A stretch of 6,681 nt of DNA from Candidatus Saccharimonadia bacterium. Lineage in GTDB: Bacteria; Patescibacteriota; Saccharimonadia; Saccharimonadales; UBA4665. The notes under the pieces are model-generated. The model was not told where the DNA came from, ran no database searches, and saw only the letters and a list, made by a program, of their open reading frames with translations. Made by a program: the position numbers and the translations under genes. How positions within the stretch are numbered: the first letter of the stretch is position 1; each line of letters starts with the position of its first letter. Below, one piece after another: positions 1 to 4,830 of this stretch. The stretch is from NCBI GenBank assembly GCA_023268595.1, contig JALQUD010000052.1, positions 1-6,681 on the forward strand, written 5' to 3'.

Positions 1-1
1 C

Positions 2-517
2 AAGCCGGTCCTGCTGGTCGGTACCAAGCGCCAGGCACAGGAGATCATCCTGGACGTCGCTACCGGCACCAAGCAGCCATACGTCGTCAACCGTTGGCTC
101 GGTGGTATGCTGACCAACTGGCCGACCGTCAGCACCCAGATCAAGCGCCTGAAGGACCTGGAGTCCAAGATGGCCAGCGGTGAACTGACCGGCAAGTACA
201 ACAAGCTTGAGGTCCAGCGCTTCCAGGAAGAGATCGATGCCAAGAACTACCTGTACGGCGGCATCAAGGACATGCCAGCCCGTCCGGCGGCCGTCTTCGT
301 GGTCGACCTTAACCACGACATCAACGCCGTCCGCGAAGCTCGTAAGCTGAACGTCCCGGTCATCGCTTTGGTCGACACCAACGCCGACCCAAGCCTGGCT
401 GACTATGTCATTCCTTGTAACGATGATGCCATCAAGACTTTGCAGCTGATCGCTGACTACCTTAAACAAGCTATTGCAGCGGGCCAAGCCAAGGCTAAGC
501 CTAGCGACAAGGAGTAG
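2..517 (+). CDS. rpsB: 30S ribosomal protein S2 (uS2), 3' part; start lies before the window
   Basis: The reading frame is open from base 2 and ends at TAG 515-517, giving 171 residues of a protein that is usually 230-260 long, so roughly the first quarter is missing. S2 sits on the back of the small ribosomal subunit. It is recognised by VLLVGTKRQAQEII near the window edge, by NRWLGGMLTNW (around bases 89-121), by the GGIKDMPARPAAVFVVDLNH segment, and by PVIALVDTNADPSLADYVIPCNDDAIKT near the C-terminus, all in family order. The C-terminus is a short Lys/Ala tail. The first ATG inside the window (107) is an internal Met of the LGGMLTN motif, not the start. tsf follows on the same strand after 210 bases, the normal rpsB-tsf order, but the gap holds a large palindrome. 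Identification is very secure. Confidence 0.97.
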   Translation, partial: KPVLLVGTKRQAQEIILDVATGTKQPYVVNRWLGGMLTNWPTVSTQIKRLKDLESKMASGELTGKYNKLEVQRFQEEIDAKNYLYGGIKDMPARPAAVFVVDLNHDINAVREARKLNVPVIALVDTNADPSLADYVIPCNDDAIKTLQLIADYLKQAIAAGQAKAKPSDKE

Positions 518-518
518 G

Positions 519-636
519 GGATCCTCGTATTCAGCGCATTGCTGCGTTAGGCGTTCCAGTGCTCGTTCTCCGTATCTTGATACGGTTCACTCCGCGCTTC
601 ACTTCTGCCTTGCACTGCATCTGAATACGAGAATCC
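519..636. repeat. 118-bp interrupted palindrome (RPE/MITE-like element) between rpsB and tsf
   Basis: The outer arms are 16 bases each: GGATCCTCGTATTCAG at 519-534 and CTGAATACGAGAATCC at 621-636. They pair with one mismatch. The exact centre (577/578) is the loop of a perfect inner hairpin, CCGTATC 570-576, TT, GATACGG 579-585. The 35 bases between inner and outer arm are equal in length on both sides but pair only weakly. There is no open reading frame of note and no T-run after either arm, so it does not look like a simple terminator. Size and design resemble palindromic elements such as the Rickettsia RPEs or small non-autonomous MITEs. It could also be a structured RNA or a processing site in the rpsB-tsf transcript. 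No second copy was seen in the window and no clear target-site duplication. Confidence 0.7.
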
Positions 637-713
637 GCACCCGGTTCACGGTTTGATAAGAATCGGTACCCGGTTGAGTAATTTTCCGAAGTTTGAATAC
701 GTGATTTAAGTAA

Positions 714-719
714 AAGGAG
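714..719 (+). promoter_or_regulatory. Shine-Dalgarno site of tsf
   Basis: AAGGAG lies eight bases before ATG 728, an ideal spacing. It fixes the tsf start and contrasts with uppS and rseP in the same window, which have no such site. Confidence 0.88.
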
Positions 720-727
720 AGAATTAT

Positions 728-1324
728 ATGGCAGTTTCCATCGAAGACATCAAGCGTCTGCGCGAGCTTACCGGCGTGGGCATGACCGACGCCAAGAAAG
801 CGCTCGATGAAGCTAACGGCGACTTTGACGCCGCTCTGAAAGAAATGCGCACCAAGGGTCTGACCAAGGCTGAGAAGCGTGGTGAGCGTGAAGCCCGCCA
901 GGGTCTGGTCGGCACCTACAACCACGATGGCCGCATCGGTGTCATCGTCGAGATCAACAGTGAGACCGACTTCGTCGCCCGTAACGAAATCTTTGCTGAA
1001 CTGGTCAAAGACGTTGCCATGCACATCGCCGCCAGCAACCCTCAGTACGTCAATTCGGATGAGATCCCAACCGAAGAGCGCGAGCGCGTGAAAGATGAGT
1101 TCACACAGAAAGCGCTTGCCGAAGGCAAGCCCGAAGATATGATCGGCAAGATCATCGAAGGCCAGATCGCTAAATACTTCGCTGAGCGCTGCCTGCTGGA
1201 CCAGCCGTACATCAAGAACCCCGACATCACCGTCGGCGACCTGGTCAAGGACCACAACGCCCGCTTGGGTGAGAACATCGTCGTGCGTCGCTTCAGCCGC
1301 ATCGCCATCGGCGAAGCTGCCTAG
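728..1324 (+). CDS. tsf: Elongation factor Ts (EF-Ts)
   Basis: EF-Ts is the cytoplasmic nucleotide exchange factor that releases GDP from EF-Tu. Residues 4-44 form the N-terminal UBA-like domain (IEDIKRLRELTGVGMTDAKKAL, then GDFDAAL). Residues 75-86, EINSETDFVARN, match the family signature, and the TDFV stretch is the part known to contact EF-Tu. KIIEGQIAKYFAERCLLDQPYIK (141-163) is the conserved C-terminal signature. At 198 residues it is much shorter than the E. coli protein (about 283) and near the Thermus type (about 196), which carries a single dimerisation subdomain. The start is set by AAGGAG at 714-719. The gene follows rpsB as usual and ends just before a strong hairpin terminator, so transcription stops here and does not run on into frr. 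Identification is very secure. Confidence 0.97.
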   Translation: MAVSIEDIKRLRELTGVGMTDAKKALDEANGDFDAALKEMRTKGLTKAEKRGEREARQGLVGTYNHDGRIGVIVEINSETDFVARNEIFAELVKDVAMHIAASNPQYVNSDEIPTEERERVKDEFTQKALAEGKPEDMIGKIIEGQIAKYFAERCLLDQPYIKNPDITVGDLVKDHNARLGENIVVRRFSRIAIGEAA

Positions 1325-1343
1325 CATCGTTAACGCACAAAAT

Positions 1344-1378
1344 AACAAAGAGAGCCTTCATGGCTCTCTTTGTTTATG
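1344..1378. terminator. Bidirectional intrinsic terminator between tsf and the convergent CPBP gene
   Basis: AACAAAGAGAGCC (1344-1356) and GGCTCTCTTTGTT (1362-1374) form a perfect 13-bp stem with the loop TTCAT, followed on the plus strand by a T-rich stretch. Read from the minus strand the hairpin is followed by ATTTTG, also T-rich, so it can end the gene that arrives from 1407 as well. Confidence 0.93.
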
Positions 1379-1406
1379 TCTGTAGGGTATGGAAGTGGCC
1401 GGGATG

Positions 1407-2336
1407 CTATAGCGATGCGGCTCCAAGACTCTCATGCTTGCGGCTGCGCTTGGCGATCAACTTGAAACCGATCCAAGCTAGCAGAAGATAGACGGGCACT
1501 AACAGCACGACATCCGCCGATAAGCGGTCGGCTACCAGGCCGGTCTGACGGCCATCGGCAAAGAACAGTCTGTTAACGGTCAGGAAAGTGATATGAAAAC
1601 CGACTGACGTCCAGACCGGTTGGGCGGACAGGGCAGTGCGGGCGGCAATCAGCGTACCGCCGAATATGGCCAGCAGAATAAGGTAGCTTATCGGATCTTC
1701 ACCCTGCGGCGCGATGCCGATATGGCCGGCCGCCTGGCTTGTAAGGACATTAAAGCCGGCTGAGACTACGGTCGACAGGCCCGGTACGACCATGAACAGT
1801 GCGGTCGTGTATAGTCCTGACCAGATTTTATTGAACCGCTGGAGTAATGATCCGTACGTCCAGCCTCGCAGCGTCAGTTCCTCTGGTATCGCTTCGAGTA
1901 ATAAGCCTATGATCAGGTTGGTTAATAAGAAGTAGAGCAGCTGGCTACCGCTTGTCAGATCAAGCTGGATCCATCCGAGAAGAACTGCCGGTAGGATTAC
2001 GAGCGAGGCTGCTAGTGATGCGACTAAAACTCCTGTCAGCGCAGGTTTCATGATGCCGTCCGGTGTCCGGATGCCGGACTTTTCAAGCGAAAGGCTGCCT
2101 TTTCTAAGCAGTAACGCCCACACCCCGCCAATCGCGATAGTCGTCACGAGCATGGCGGGTATCAGGCGGGCGAGGAATCCGGCATCCGGCAGCGGTGATG
2201 CGACGAGTTTTCCGAGCGAAGTGCCGACACCGAGGGCTATGGACATGATAAGTGCGGCGAGCACAGCGAAGAAGACAGGATGTGCGGTATTTGCGTGGGG
2301 TGAAGTGTGTTTATGGACTGTCACAACGTCTACCAT
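1407..2336 (-). CDS. CPBP-family intramembrane protein with degenerate catalytic motifs
   Basis: This is a very hydrophobic protein of 309 residues with about eight predicted membrane segments (roughly 21-47, 58-78, 98-121, 131-150, 172-190, 218-235, 240-258, 274-296). Motif 1 of the CPBP/Abi (Rce1-like) family is clear: PEELTLRG at 151-158 with E152, E153 and R157. Motif 2 should be FxxxH but reads F181-MVV-P185, so the His is a Pro. The CPBP protein at the end of this window has the same 29-residue distance from Glu to Phe and keeps the His (H207). Motif 3, usually HxxxN, reads H248-ITF-L252. The protein keeps the fold but probably not normal proteolysis. CPBP proteins are known from prenyl-protein processing and from bacteriocin immunity. 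The start is uncertain: no Shine-Dalgarno site precedes ATG 2336. It points towards tsf and lies 108 bases downstream of the 71-residue gene on the same strand. Confidence 0.85.
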   Translation of the reverse strand: MVDVVTVHKHTSPHANTAHPVFFAVLAALIMSIALGVGTSLGKLVASPLPDAGFLARLIPAMLVTTIAIGGVWALLLRKGSLSLEKSGIRTPDGIMKPALTGVLVASLAASLVILPAVLLGWIQLDLTSGSQLLYFLLTNLIIGLLLEAIPEELTLRGWTYGSLLQRFNKIWSGLYTTALFMVVPGLSTVVSAGFNVLTSQAAGHIGIAPQGEDPISYLILLAIFGGTLIAARTALSAQPVWTSVGFHITFLTVNRLFFADGRQTGLVADRLSADVVLLVPVYLLLAWIGFKLIAKRSRKHESLGAASL

Positions 2337-2444
2337 ACCATGGAATCATCAGGCTTACCGCTGACTATCTGGAAGAATATCTGCAGCCATACGATGGCAC
2401 GATAGTGACAACTAAACGTAGAGACAATCGTTTATAAAAGGTGC

Positions 2445-2660
2445 TTATCGCTGTGGTGTTTTTTTCCGCTGCAATAGCATGAGGATAGATGTGATGGTGA
2501 GCATGGCTGATCCGACGAGTAACCCGAAATTCAAAGTCTGAAAAAAGTCGTTGCTGTGAGGACGGGCGTTCCGTAAAAGAACAGTAAAAACGAGCCCGAC
2601 AACCATGCAATAGAGTGCTAGACGTTTTTGGTAAGATATCTTGGCATAAACTTTCTTCAT
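2445..2660 (-). CDS. Small two-helix membrane protein, 71 residues, family not recognised
   Basis: From the ATG at 2660 the product is MKKVYAKISYQKR, a helix of about 16 hydrophobic residues (14-29), a short polar loop with RNARPHSNDFF (30-40), a second helix (about 42-63) and a basic tail RKKTPQR. Positive charges at both ends predict a hairpin with both termini in the cytoplasm. A longer version from ATG 2714 (89 residues) is possible and would add a third hydrophobic stretch. The shorter start is preferred because a consensus extended -10 box lies exactly six bases before it and would fall inside the longer version. The gene is divergent from the exported protein gene at 2824 and upstream of the CPBP gene on the same strand. 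An immunity or chaperone role for the exported protein is only a guess from position. Composition is AT-richer than the flanking household genes. Confidence 0.6.
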   Translation of the reverse strand: MKKVYAKISYQKRLALYCMVVGLVFTVLLRNARPHSNDFFQTLNFGLLVGSAMLTITSILMLLQRKKTPQR

Positions 2661-2666
2661 AACAGA

Positions 2667-2675
2667 ATTATAGCA
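2667..2675 (-). promoter_or_regulatory. Extended -10 promoter (TGCTATAAT) giving a leaderless transcript
   Basis: Read on the minus strand the site is TGCTATAAT, a perfect extended -10 element. Only six bases (TCTGTT) separate it from ATG 2660, so the RNA should start at or next to the A of the ATG. No good -35 box is present at the usual distance, as expected for an extended -10 promoter. Confidence 0.72.
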
Positions 2676-2703
2676 TGCAAAAAGTAGAAATGATACAAAA
2701 ATA

Positions 2704-2732
2704 TTGACAAACATATGGTGTTGTGCGTAAAT
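2704..2732 (+). promoter_or_regulatory. Candidate promoter of the exported-protein gene
   Basis: A consensus -35 box TTGACA (2704-2709) is followed after 17 bases by GTAAAT (2727-2732), a weak -10 that is preceded by TGC, as in extended -10 promoters. The RNA would begin near 2739 and carry a leader of about 85 bases before ATG 2824. It lies back to back with the minus-strand promoter at 2667-2675, so one 163-base region drives both genes. Confidence 0.5.
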
Positions 2733-2803
2733 CTCTTTGAGCGAATTGTCCGACAGGTGGATGATTGTAGGTTGGCCGCTATGCGCCCACCCGCTCGTTC
2801 CTT

Positions 2804-2815
2804 AGAGTCTAGGAG
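2804..2815 (+). repeat. Left arm of a 12-bp inverted repeat, overlapping the ribosome binding site
   Basis: AGAGTCTAGGAG is the exact reverse complement of CTCCTAGACTCT at 3370-3381. The two copies bracket the exported-protein gene. This copy covers the first five bases of the Shine-Dalgarno site, so pairing with the right arm would hide it. By chance about one perfect 12-bp inverted pair is expected somewhere in a window this size; the position makes this one more notable. Confidence 0.5.
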
Positions 2816-2816
2816 G
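2811..2816 (+). promoter_or_regulatory. Strong Shine-Dalgarno site of the exported-protein gene
   Basis: AGGAGG is the full consensus, seven bases before ATG 2824. It selects this frame over the overlapping frame that begins at 2715 and is good evidence that the 160-residue gene is real. Confidence 0.88.
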
Positions 2817-2823
2817 AGTCCGA

Positions 2824-3306
2824 ATGGTACGTTCGTTGAGTGCAGCAGTTGTCGCGCTCGCAATGCTACTAGGTCTGGCGGTCCCGTCAAGTATCGATCG
2901 CGTGGCGGATCAGGCCTCGGCAATGATGACAGCGACGAGTATTCAACAGGCTCAGGGTGAGTCCGTTTTGGCTGACGATGTCGCGGATGTATCCGTTGCG
3001 CCGGCCGCCTACATGATGACGGACGACCCTTGGGACAACGCTGCGGCGCGGTTCATCGCATGGGCAGGTGGTTGTGCGAACGTGTCGATCACGTCGTGGA
3101 CCGCTTACCAGAAATCCATGGGTTTGCCTCAAGCCGCTGCTGCTAGCACGTTGATCACGACGGCGGCCGTCTGTTCCATTGGTGTCGGCCAGCTGTTGGG
3201 TAACGCCAACGTGGCGGCTATCTGCTGGCAGTCGCGCCAATGGTGGGGCTGGATCGCACGGGGTGAAGTCTGGGCCTGGTCGCTCGGAAAGTTCACCCGC
3301 TGCTGA
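2824..3306 (+). CDS. Exported Cys/Trp-rich protein of 160 residues, family not recognised
   Basis: The N-terminus is MVRSLSAAVVALAMLLGLAVPSS: one basic residue and a hydrophobic core (about 6-20), a typical Sec signal or membrane anchor. Possible cleavage sites are near residue 23 or after ASA at 31-33. A polar, Asp-rich linker (about 40-68) follows. The C-terminal part is hydrophobic, with four Cys (84, 117, 134 and the very last residue, 160) and nine Trp, six of them in residues 135-152. Four Cys and no others suggest two disulfides outside the cell. There is a strong ribosome binding site, its own promoter candidate and a hairpin after the stop, so it is a self-contained transcription unit. 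It could be a bacteriocin-like toxin, a host-contact protein or an envelope structural protein. Nothing in the sequence decides between these. Confidence 0.8.
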   Translation: MVRSLSAAVVALAMLLGLAVPSSIDRVADQASAMMTATSIQQAQGESVLADDVADVSVAPAAYMMTDDPWDNAAARFIAWAGGCANVSITSWTAYQKSMGLPQAAAASTLITTAAVCSIGVGQLLGNANVAAICWQSRQWWGWIARGEVWAWSLGKFTRC

Positions 3307-3318
3307 AACACATCCACG

Positions 3319-3355
3319 GGTCGGCGCAGCGCTGAAATATGGCGCTGTGCCGACC
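3319..3355 (+). terminator. Hairpin terminator after the exported-protein gene
   Basis: GGTCGGCGCAGCGC (3319-3332) pairs with GCGCTGTGCCGACC (3342-3355) over 14 positions, 13 Watson-Crick pairs and one G-U, with a nine-base loop. The stem is very strong but the following bases (TCTTACCTCCATTTC) are only moderately T-rich, so it may act as a 3' stabiliser as much as a terminator. Confidence 0.75.
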
Positions 3356-3369
3356 TCTTACCTCCATTT

Positions 3370-3381
3370 CTCCTAGACTCT
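3370..3381 (+). repeat. Right arm of the 12-bp inverted repeat
   Basis: CTCCTAGACTCT pairs exactly with 2804-2815. It lies just downstream of the hairpin at 3319-3355, so it would be in the RNA only if that hairpin is read through. It also contains CTCCT, the core of an anti-Shine-Dalgarno sequence. Confidence 0.5.
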
Positions 3382-3427
3382 TCTTACAGACTGCCGCGTT
3401 TGGCACAGATCCGGGAGCCGGGTATTG

Positions 3428-3433
3428 TATACT
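3428..3433 (+). promoter_or_regulatory. -10 box of frr (TATACT)
   Basis: TATACT lies 33 bases before ATG 3467, so the RNA would start near 3440 with a leader of about 27 bases that includes the Shine-Dalgarno site. TTGGCA at 3400-3405 is the closest -35-like match but is too far away (22 bases). The same hexamer precedes uppS and rseP. Confidence 0.55.
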
Positions 3434-3449
3434 GTAATCTGATAACCCC

Positions 3450-3455
3450 AGGAGA
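3450..3455 (+). promoter_or_regulatory. Shine-Dalgarno site of frr
   Basis: AGGAGA lies 11 bases before ATG 3467, slightly long but usable. It supports the annotated start MSPNQIV. Confidence 0.75.
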
Positions 3456-3466
3456 ATTGACTACTT

Positions 3467-4030
3467 ATGAGCCCCAACCAGATCGTTTCCGATGCCCAAT
3501 CCAAGATGCAGGCCGGCGTGGCCCACTTTCAGGATGAACTCAAGAAGCTGCGCACCGGCCGTGCCACCTCGAGCGTGCTCGACAATGTCATGGTAGAAGC
3601 TTATGGCACGCCGATGCCGATGGTGCAGGTCGCTACCGTGTCCACGCCGGAGCCGCAGCTGCTCCAAGTGTCGCCATTCGACCCGTCTAACCTGCAGGCT
3701 ATCGCCAACGCTATTCGCAATAACCCGACGCTGGGTATGAATCCGACTGACGACGGCCGCGTCATCCGTATTCCGGTGCCACCGCTCACCGAAGAGCGCC
3801 GCCGCGAGATCGTCAAACAGCTTGGCGGTAAGCAAGAGGACGCCATGGTGGCGTTGCGCAACATCCGCCGCGATGCGTTCGATGCTATCGACAAGGCTAA
3901 GAAAGATAAGGACATCGGCGAAGATGACGCTAAGCGTCTGGAAAAGCAGGTGGACGAGGCTATGTCCAAGGCTAAGACTGACATCGAAGCTGCTTCCAAG
4001 TCTAAAGAGCAGGAGATCATGACGGTCTAA
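3467..4030 (+). CDS. frr: Ribosome recycling factor (RRF)
   Basis: RRF splits the post-termination ribosome together with EF-G in the cytoplasm. The 187-residue product has the normal full length (about 185). The N-terminal helix carries the family pattern KMQAGVAHFQDELKKLRTGRAT (residues 13-34). The middle domain follows with the conserved block QLLQVSPFDPSNLQAIANAI (64-83). Next comes a P-rich turn with RIPVPPLTEERRREIVKQL (about 100-118) and the C-terminal helices with ALRNIRRDAFD, containing the Arg cluster that contacts rRNA. In the usual cluster pyrH sits directly before frr; here it is absent and an accessory island precedes the gene. It has its own -10 box at 3428-3433, in line with the terminators that isolate it from the upstream genes. 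uppS follows after 44 bases. Identification is very secure. Confidence 0.97.
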   Translation: MSPNQIVSDAQSKMQAGVAHFQDELKKLRTGRATSSVLDNVMVEAYGTPMPMVQVATVSTPEPQLLQVSPFDPSNLQAIANAIRNNPTLGMNPTDDGRVIRIPVPPLTEERRREIVKQLGGKQEDAMVALRNIRRDAFDAIDKAKKDKDIGEDDAKRLEKQVDEAMSKAKTDIEAASKSKEQEIMTV

Positions 4031-4062
4031 AAACCGGTAGTGTTCTGTGCGTCCAAGGGGCG

Positions 4063-4068
4063 TATACT
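4063..4068 (+). promoter_or_regulatory. -10 box of uppS (TATACT), leaderless start predicted
   Basis: TATACT is followed by six bases (CGGAAT) and then ATG 4075, so the predicted first RNA base is the A of the start codon. There is no Shine-Dalgarno site in front of the ATG; the AAGGGG at 4055-4060 lies upstream of the -10 box and would not be in the RNA started here. No clear -35 box is seen. Confidence 0.6.
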
Positions 4069-4074
4069 CGGAAT

Positions 4075-4773
4075 ATGAATGACAAGTCTGACGTGGTGCC
4101 GACGCACCTGGGATTGATCCTCGACGGCAACCGCCGCTGGGCCAAGGAGCATAACAAACTCATCGCCGAGGGCCATCGCCAGGGCTATCTGGCGCTCAAG
4201 AAAATCTGCAAGTCCGCCATCAAGCATGGTGTGCGGTACGTTTCAGCCTATGTCTTCTCGACGGAAAACTGGCAACGCGATAAGCAGGAGGTCCGTGACC
4301 TCATGAAGCTGTTCGCCTGGGTGTTCAAGCATGAGGTCAAGGAGTTGGACAAAGAGGGCATCCGTTTACGCGTGGTCGGATCCAAGCTGCGCATGGGCCA
4401 CGCCTTGGCCCGGGCGGTCCATGAAGCCGAAGAGCTTACGAAGGACAACACCCGCGGTACGCTTTTGTTGTGTCTGGACTACGGCGGCCAGCAGGAGATC
4501 GTCGAGGCTACCAAGAAGATCGTCCAGTCGGGCATCGATCCCGAGGACATCACGCCCGAGCTGATCGCGCACCATCTGTATGCACCCGATGTGCCGCCGG
4601 TCGACCTGATCATCCGTACTAGCGGTGAACAGCGGCTGAGCAACTTCATGCTCTGGAACGCCGCCTATAGTGAACTGGCGTTCAATCAGAAGTACTGGCC
4701 CGACTTCGACGAAGCCGATTTGCGGCAGGAAATTGACAAGTACTCGTCGCGTCACCGCCGTTTCGGTAAATAA
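4075..4773 (+). CDS. uppS: cis-prenyltransferase, probable undecaprenyl diphosphate synthase
   Basis: This enzyme adds cis isoprene units from isopentenyl diphosphate to a short allylic diphosphate, giving the C50-C55 lipid carrier for cell-wall and glycan assembly at the membrane. The 232-residue length fits the family (about 230-255). LILDGNRRWA (14-23) holds the catalytic Asp17; the usual DGNGRWA has Arg in place of the second Gly, as in some actinobacterial, archaeal and eukaryotic relatives. FSTENW is at 61-66. LDYGGQQEI (134-142) replaces the common NYGGRxEI. RTSGEQRLSNFMLWNAAYSELAF (181-203) holds the diphosphate-binding Arg and Ser, and RHRRFG ends the protein. Product chain length cannot be read from the sequence. 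cdsA and dxr, usual neighbours between uppS and rseP, are absent, which fits a host that imports isoprenoid or lipid precursors. It appears to be transcribed without a leader from 4063-4068. Confidence 0.95.
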   Translation: MNDKSDVVPTHLGLILDGNRRWAKEHNKLIAEGHRQGYLALKKICKSAIKHGVRYVSAYVFSTENWQRDKQEVRDLMKLFAWVFKHEVKELDKEGIRLRVVGSKLRMGHALARAVHEAEELTKDNTRGTLLLCLDYGGQQEIVEATKKIVQSGIDPEDITPELIAHHLYAPDVPPVDLIIRTSGEQRLSNFMLWNAAYSELAFNQKYWPDFDEADLRQEIDKYSSRHRRFGK

Positions 4774-4814
4774 GATCGATAAACAAAAACCGGTCAAATC
4801 CGCAGCAAATAAGC

Positions 4815-4820
4815 TATACT
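4815..4820 (+). promoter_or_regulatory. -10 box of rseP (TATACT), leaderless or near-leaderless
   Basis: TATACT ends ten bases before ATG 4831, so the RNA should begin within about four bases of the start codon. There is no Shine-Dalgarno site. GTCAAA at 4793-4798, 16 bases upstream, is a poor -35 match. The ten-base word AAAAACCGGT at 4785-4794 is also found before the uppS promoter (4029-4038). Confidence 0.55.
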
Positions 4821-4830
4821 GAATACAGAT

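Noticed and set aside
622..701. TGAATACG repeated at 622-629 and 694-701, and ACCCGGTT at 639-646 and 668-675
   Set aside because: Eight-base repeats are expected by chance in a window this size and no regular arrangement supports a function.
668..702. Possible tsf promoter (TTGAGT 674-679 with GAATAC/AATACG downstream)
   Set aside because: The -35 is fair but no acceptable -10 box sits at the right distance; tsf may simply be co-transcribed with rpsB.
599..1348. Long minus-strand open frame of 249 codons opposite tsf
   Set aside because: It mirrors the codon bias of tsf, has no motif or ribosome binding site, runs into the palindrome and begins inside the terminator. tsf is certain on the other strand.
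2386..2398. Small perfect hairpin GCCATACGATGGC between the two minus-strand genes
   Set aside because: A 5-bp stem without a T-run is too small to call a terminator or operator.
2715..2960. Plus-strand frame of 81 codons starting at ATG 2715
   Set aside because: It overlaps the exported-protein gene in another frame, lies upstream of the predicted RNA start and has no ribosome binding site, while the 2824 frame has a perfect one and a signal peptide.
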